A stretch of 64,000 nucleotides of DNA from CAWEHU01 sp963808965 (GTDB lineage Bacteria > Pseudomonadota > Alphaproteobacteria > Acetobacterales > Acetobacteraceae): NCBI GenBank assembly GCA_963808965.1, contig CAWEHU010000029.1, positions 1-64,000 of the forward strand, in the 5' to 3' direction. Each line of letters opens with the position of its first letter. The first letter of the stretch is position 1. The notes beneath the pieces are model-generated. The model was not told where the DNA came from and did no database searches. It saw nothing but the letters and a program-made list of their open reading frames with translations. Positions 63,574 to 64,000 of the stretch are shown here, in pieces. A program made the translations under genes and the position numbers.

Positions 63574-64000
63574 CACCTTCTTCACGGGTGTTCGCCTGCT
63601 CGATCCGGCCACGGCGCTCGATCAGCCCGGCGACCTGCTCGTCCGAGACGGTCTCATCGCCGATTTCGGCCCCGGTCTGGGGCGCCCGGATGGGGCCGTT
63701 GTGATCGAGCAGGCCGGGGCCGTGCTCTGCCCCGGACTGGTCGACATGCGCGCGGCGCTCGGCGAGCCGGGATACGAGTATCGCGAGACGATCGCCTCGG
63801 CGGCGGAGGCCGCGGCAGCGGGCGGCATCACCACCCTCGCCGCGCTCCCCGACACCCTCCCGGCGATCGACGATCCGGCCCTCGTCCGCCTGCTCCGGGC
63901 GCGCGGCGAGGAAACGGGCAGCCTCACCATCCTGCCCTATGGCGCGATCACCCGCGGCTGCCGTGGCGAGGAGATGGCCGAACTCGGACTCCTGTGCGAG
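63563..64000 (+). CDS. dihydroorotase-like protein (PyrC/PyrX type), partial
   Basis: The first 146 residues of an amidohydrolase next to pyrB, cut by the window end. Motif order fits dihydroorotase: LCPGLVDMRAALGEPGYEYRE, then AAAAGGITTLAALPDT. But the first metal motif, DxHxH in active enzymes, reads DMRAAL, so both histidines are missing. Such proteins next to pyrB are often non-catalytic partners (PyrX) that hold the transcarbamoylase in a complex. Activity cannot be judged from this part alone. Confidence 0.88.
   Translation, partial: MSPDTFFTGVRLLDPATALDQPGDLLVRDGLIADFGPGLGRPDGAVVIEQAGAVLCPGLVDMRAALGEPGYEYRETIASAAEAAAAGGITTLAALPDTLPAIDDPALVRLLRARGEETGSLTILPYGAITRGCRGEEMAELGLLCE

Overview
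The window is 64 kb of a high-GC chromosome, most likely from an alphaproteobacterium of the Rhodospirillales/Acetobacterales type. The basis is a circularly permuted two-piece tmRNA with an alphaproteobacterial tag, a separate F0 operon (atpI-B-E-b'-b), an alphaproteobacterial SspB, recO beside parC, and pyrB overlapping a pyrC-like gene. Nearly every base is coding. Apart from one decayed IS110 transposase and a small family of palindromic repeats there is no mobile DNA, and no transcription regulator gene was seen.

Layout. 0.4-3.5 kb: a DHFR-fold reductase, an IS110 remnant, a DUF2934 protein, a lipoprotein and a secreted protein. 3.5-9.3 kb: recO-parC on the minus strand, then the F0 ATP synthase operon on the plus strand. 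9.4-14.1 kb: a peptide-type binding protein, two tandem repeats, an unusual enolase paralogue coupled to an APH-fold kinase, and a small membrane protein. 14.1-22.2 kb: a three-subunit molybdenum hydroxylase, then an IpdAB-like CoA-transferase pair, a CaiB-type CoA-transferase and a Tat-exported binding protein. 22.3-28.0 kb: more repeats, a broken hypothetical gene, queA with a queuosine-precursor transporter, a VOC protein, class I fumarase, sspB and ssrA. 28.1-39.1 kb: one long minus-strand run, pcaL-pcaB-BKACE-scoA-scoB-sdhC-sdhD-sdhA-DUF29-sdhB-aroE-patatin. 39.7-43.4 kb, plus strand: phasin, pcaH, pcaG, an SDR and acetoacetate decarboxylase. 43.4-49.0 kb, minus strand: a homogentisate operon (flavin hydroxylase, DUF2783 protein, MBL protein, hmgA, binding protein). 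49.2-53.2 kb: pqiB-pqiC, a coiled-coil protein and a GH108 muramidase. 53.3-56.6 kb: a sugar-acid operon (kdgK, eda, a hydratase and a 2-hydroxyacid dehydrogenase). 56.9-64 kb: enolase, a GapN-like dehydrogenase, a beta-propeller protein, serA, pyrB and a pyrC-like gene cut by the window end.

How the genes work together. The centre of the window is an aromatic-catabolism island. Protocatechuate is opened by PcaHG and carried to beta-ketoadipate by PcaB and PcaL; homogentisate is opened by HmgA. No beta-ketoadipyl-CoA thiolase is visible. Instead the pca genes sit with a beta-keto-acid cleavage enzyme (BKACE), a 3-ketoacid CoA-transferase and acetoacetate decarboxylase, and the run continues into succinate dehydrogenase, with fumarase nearby. 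This suggests acetoacetate is a shared intermediate of both ring-cleavage routes and that beta-ketoadipate may be split by BKACE. That is the most interesting hypothesis here. A second is the kinase plus atypical enolase pair.

Caution: at least a dozen genes, including essential ones (atpI, queA, pyrB), carry single-base frameshifts, mostly in short homopolymers. Most are probably sequence errors, so broken genes should not be read as biological decay without checking.
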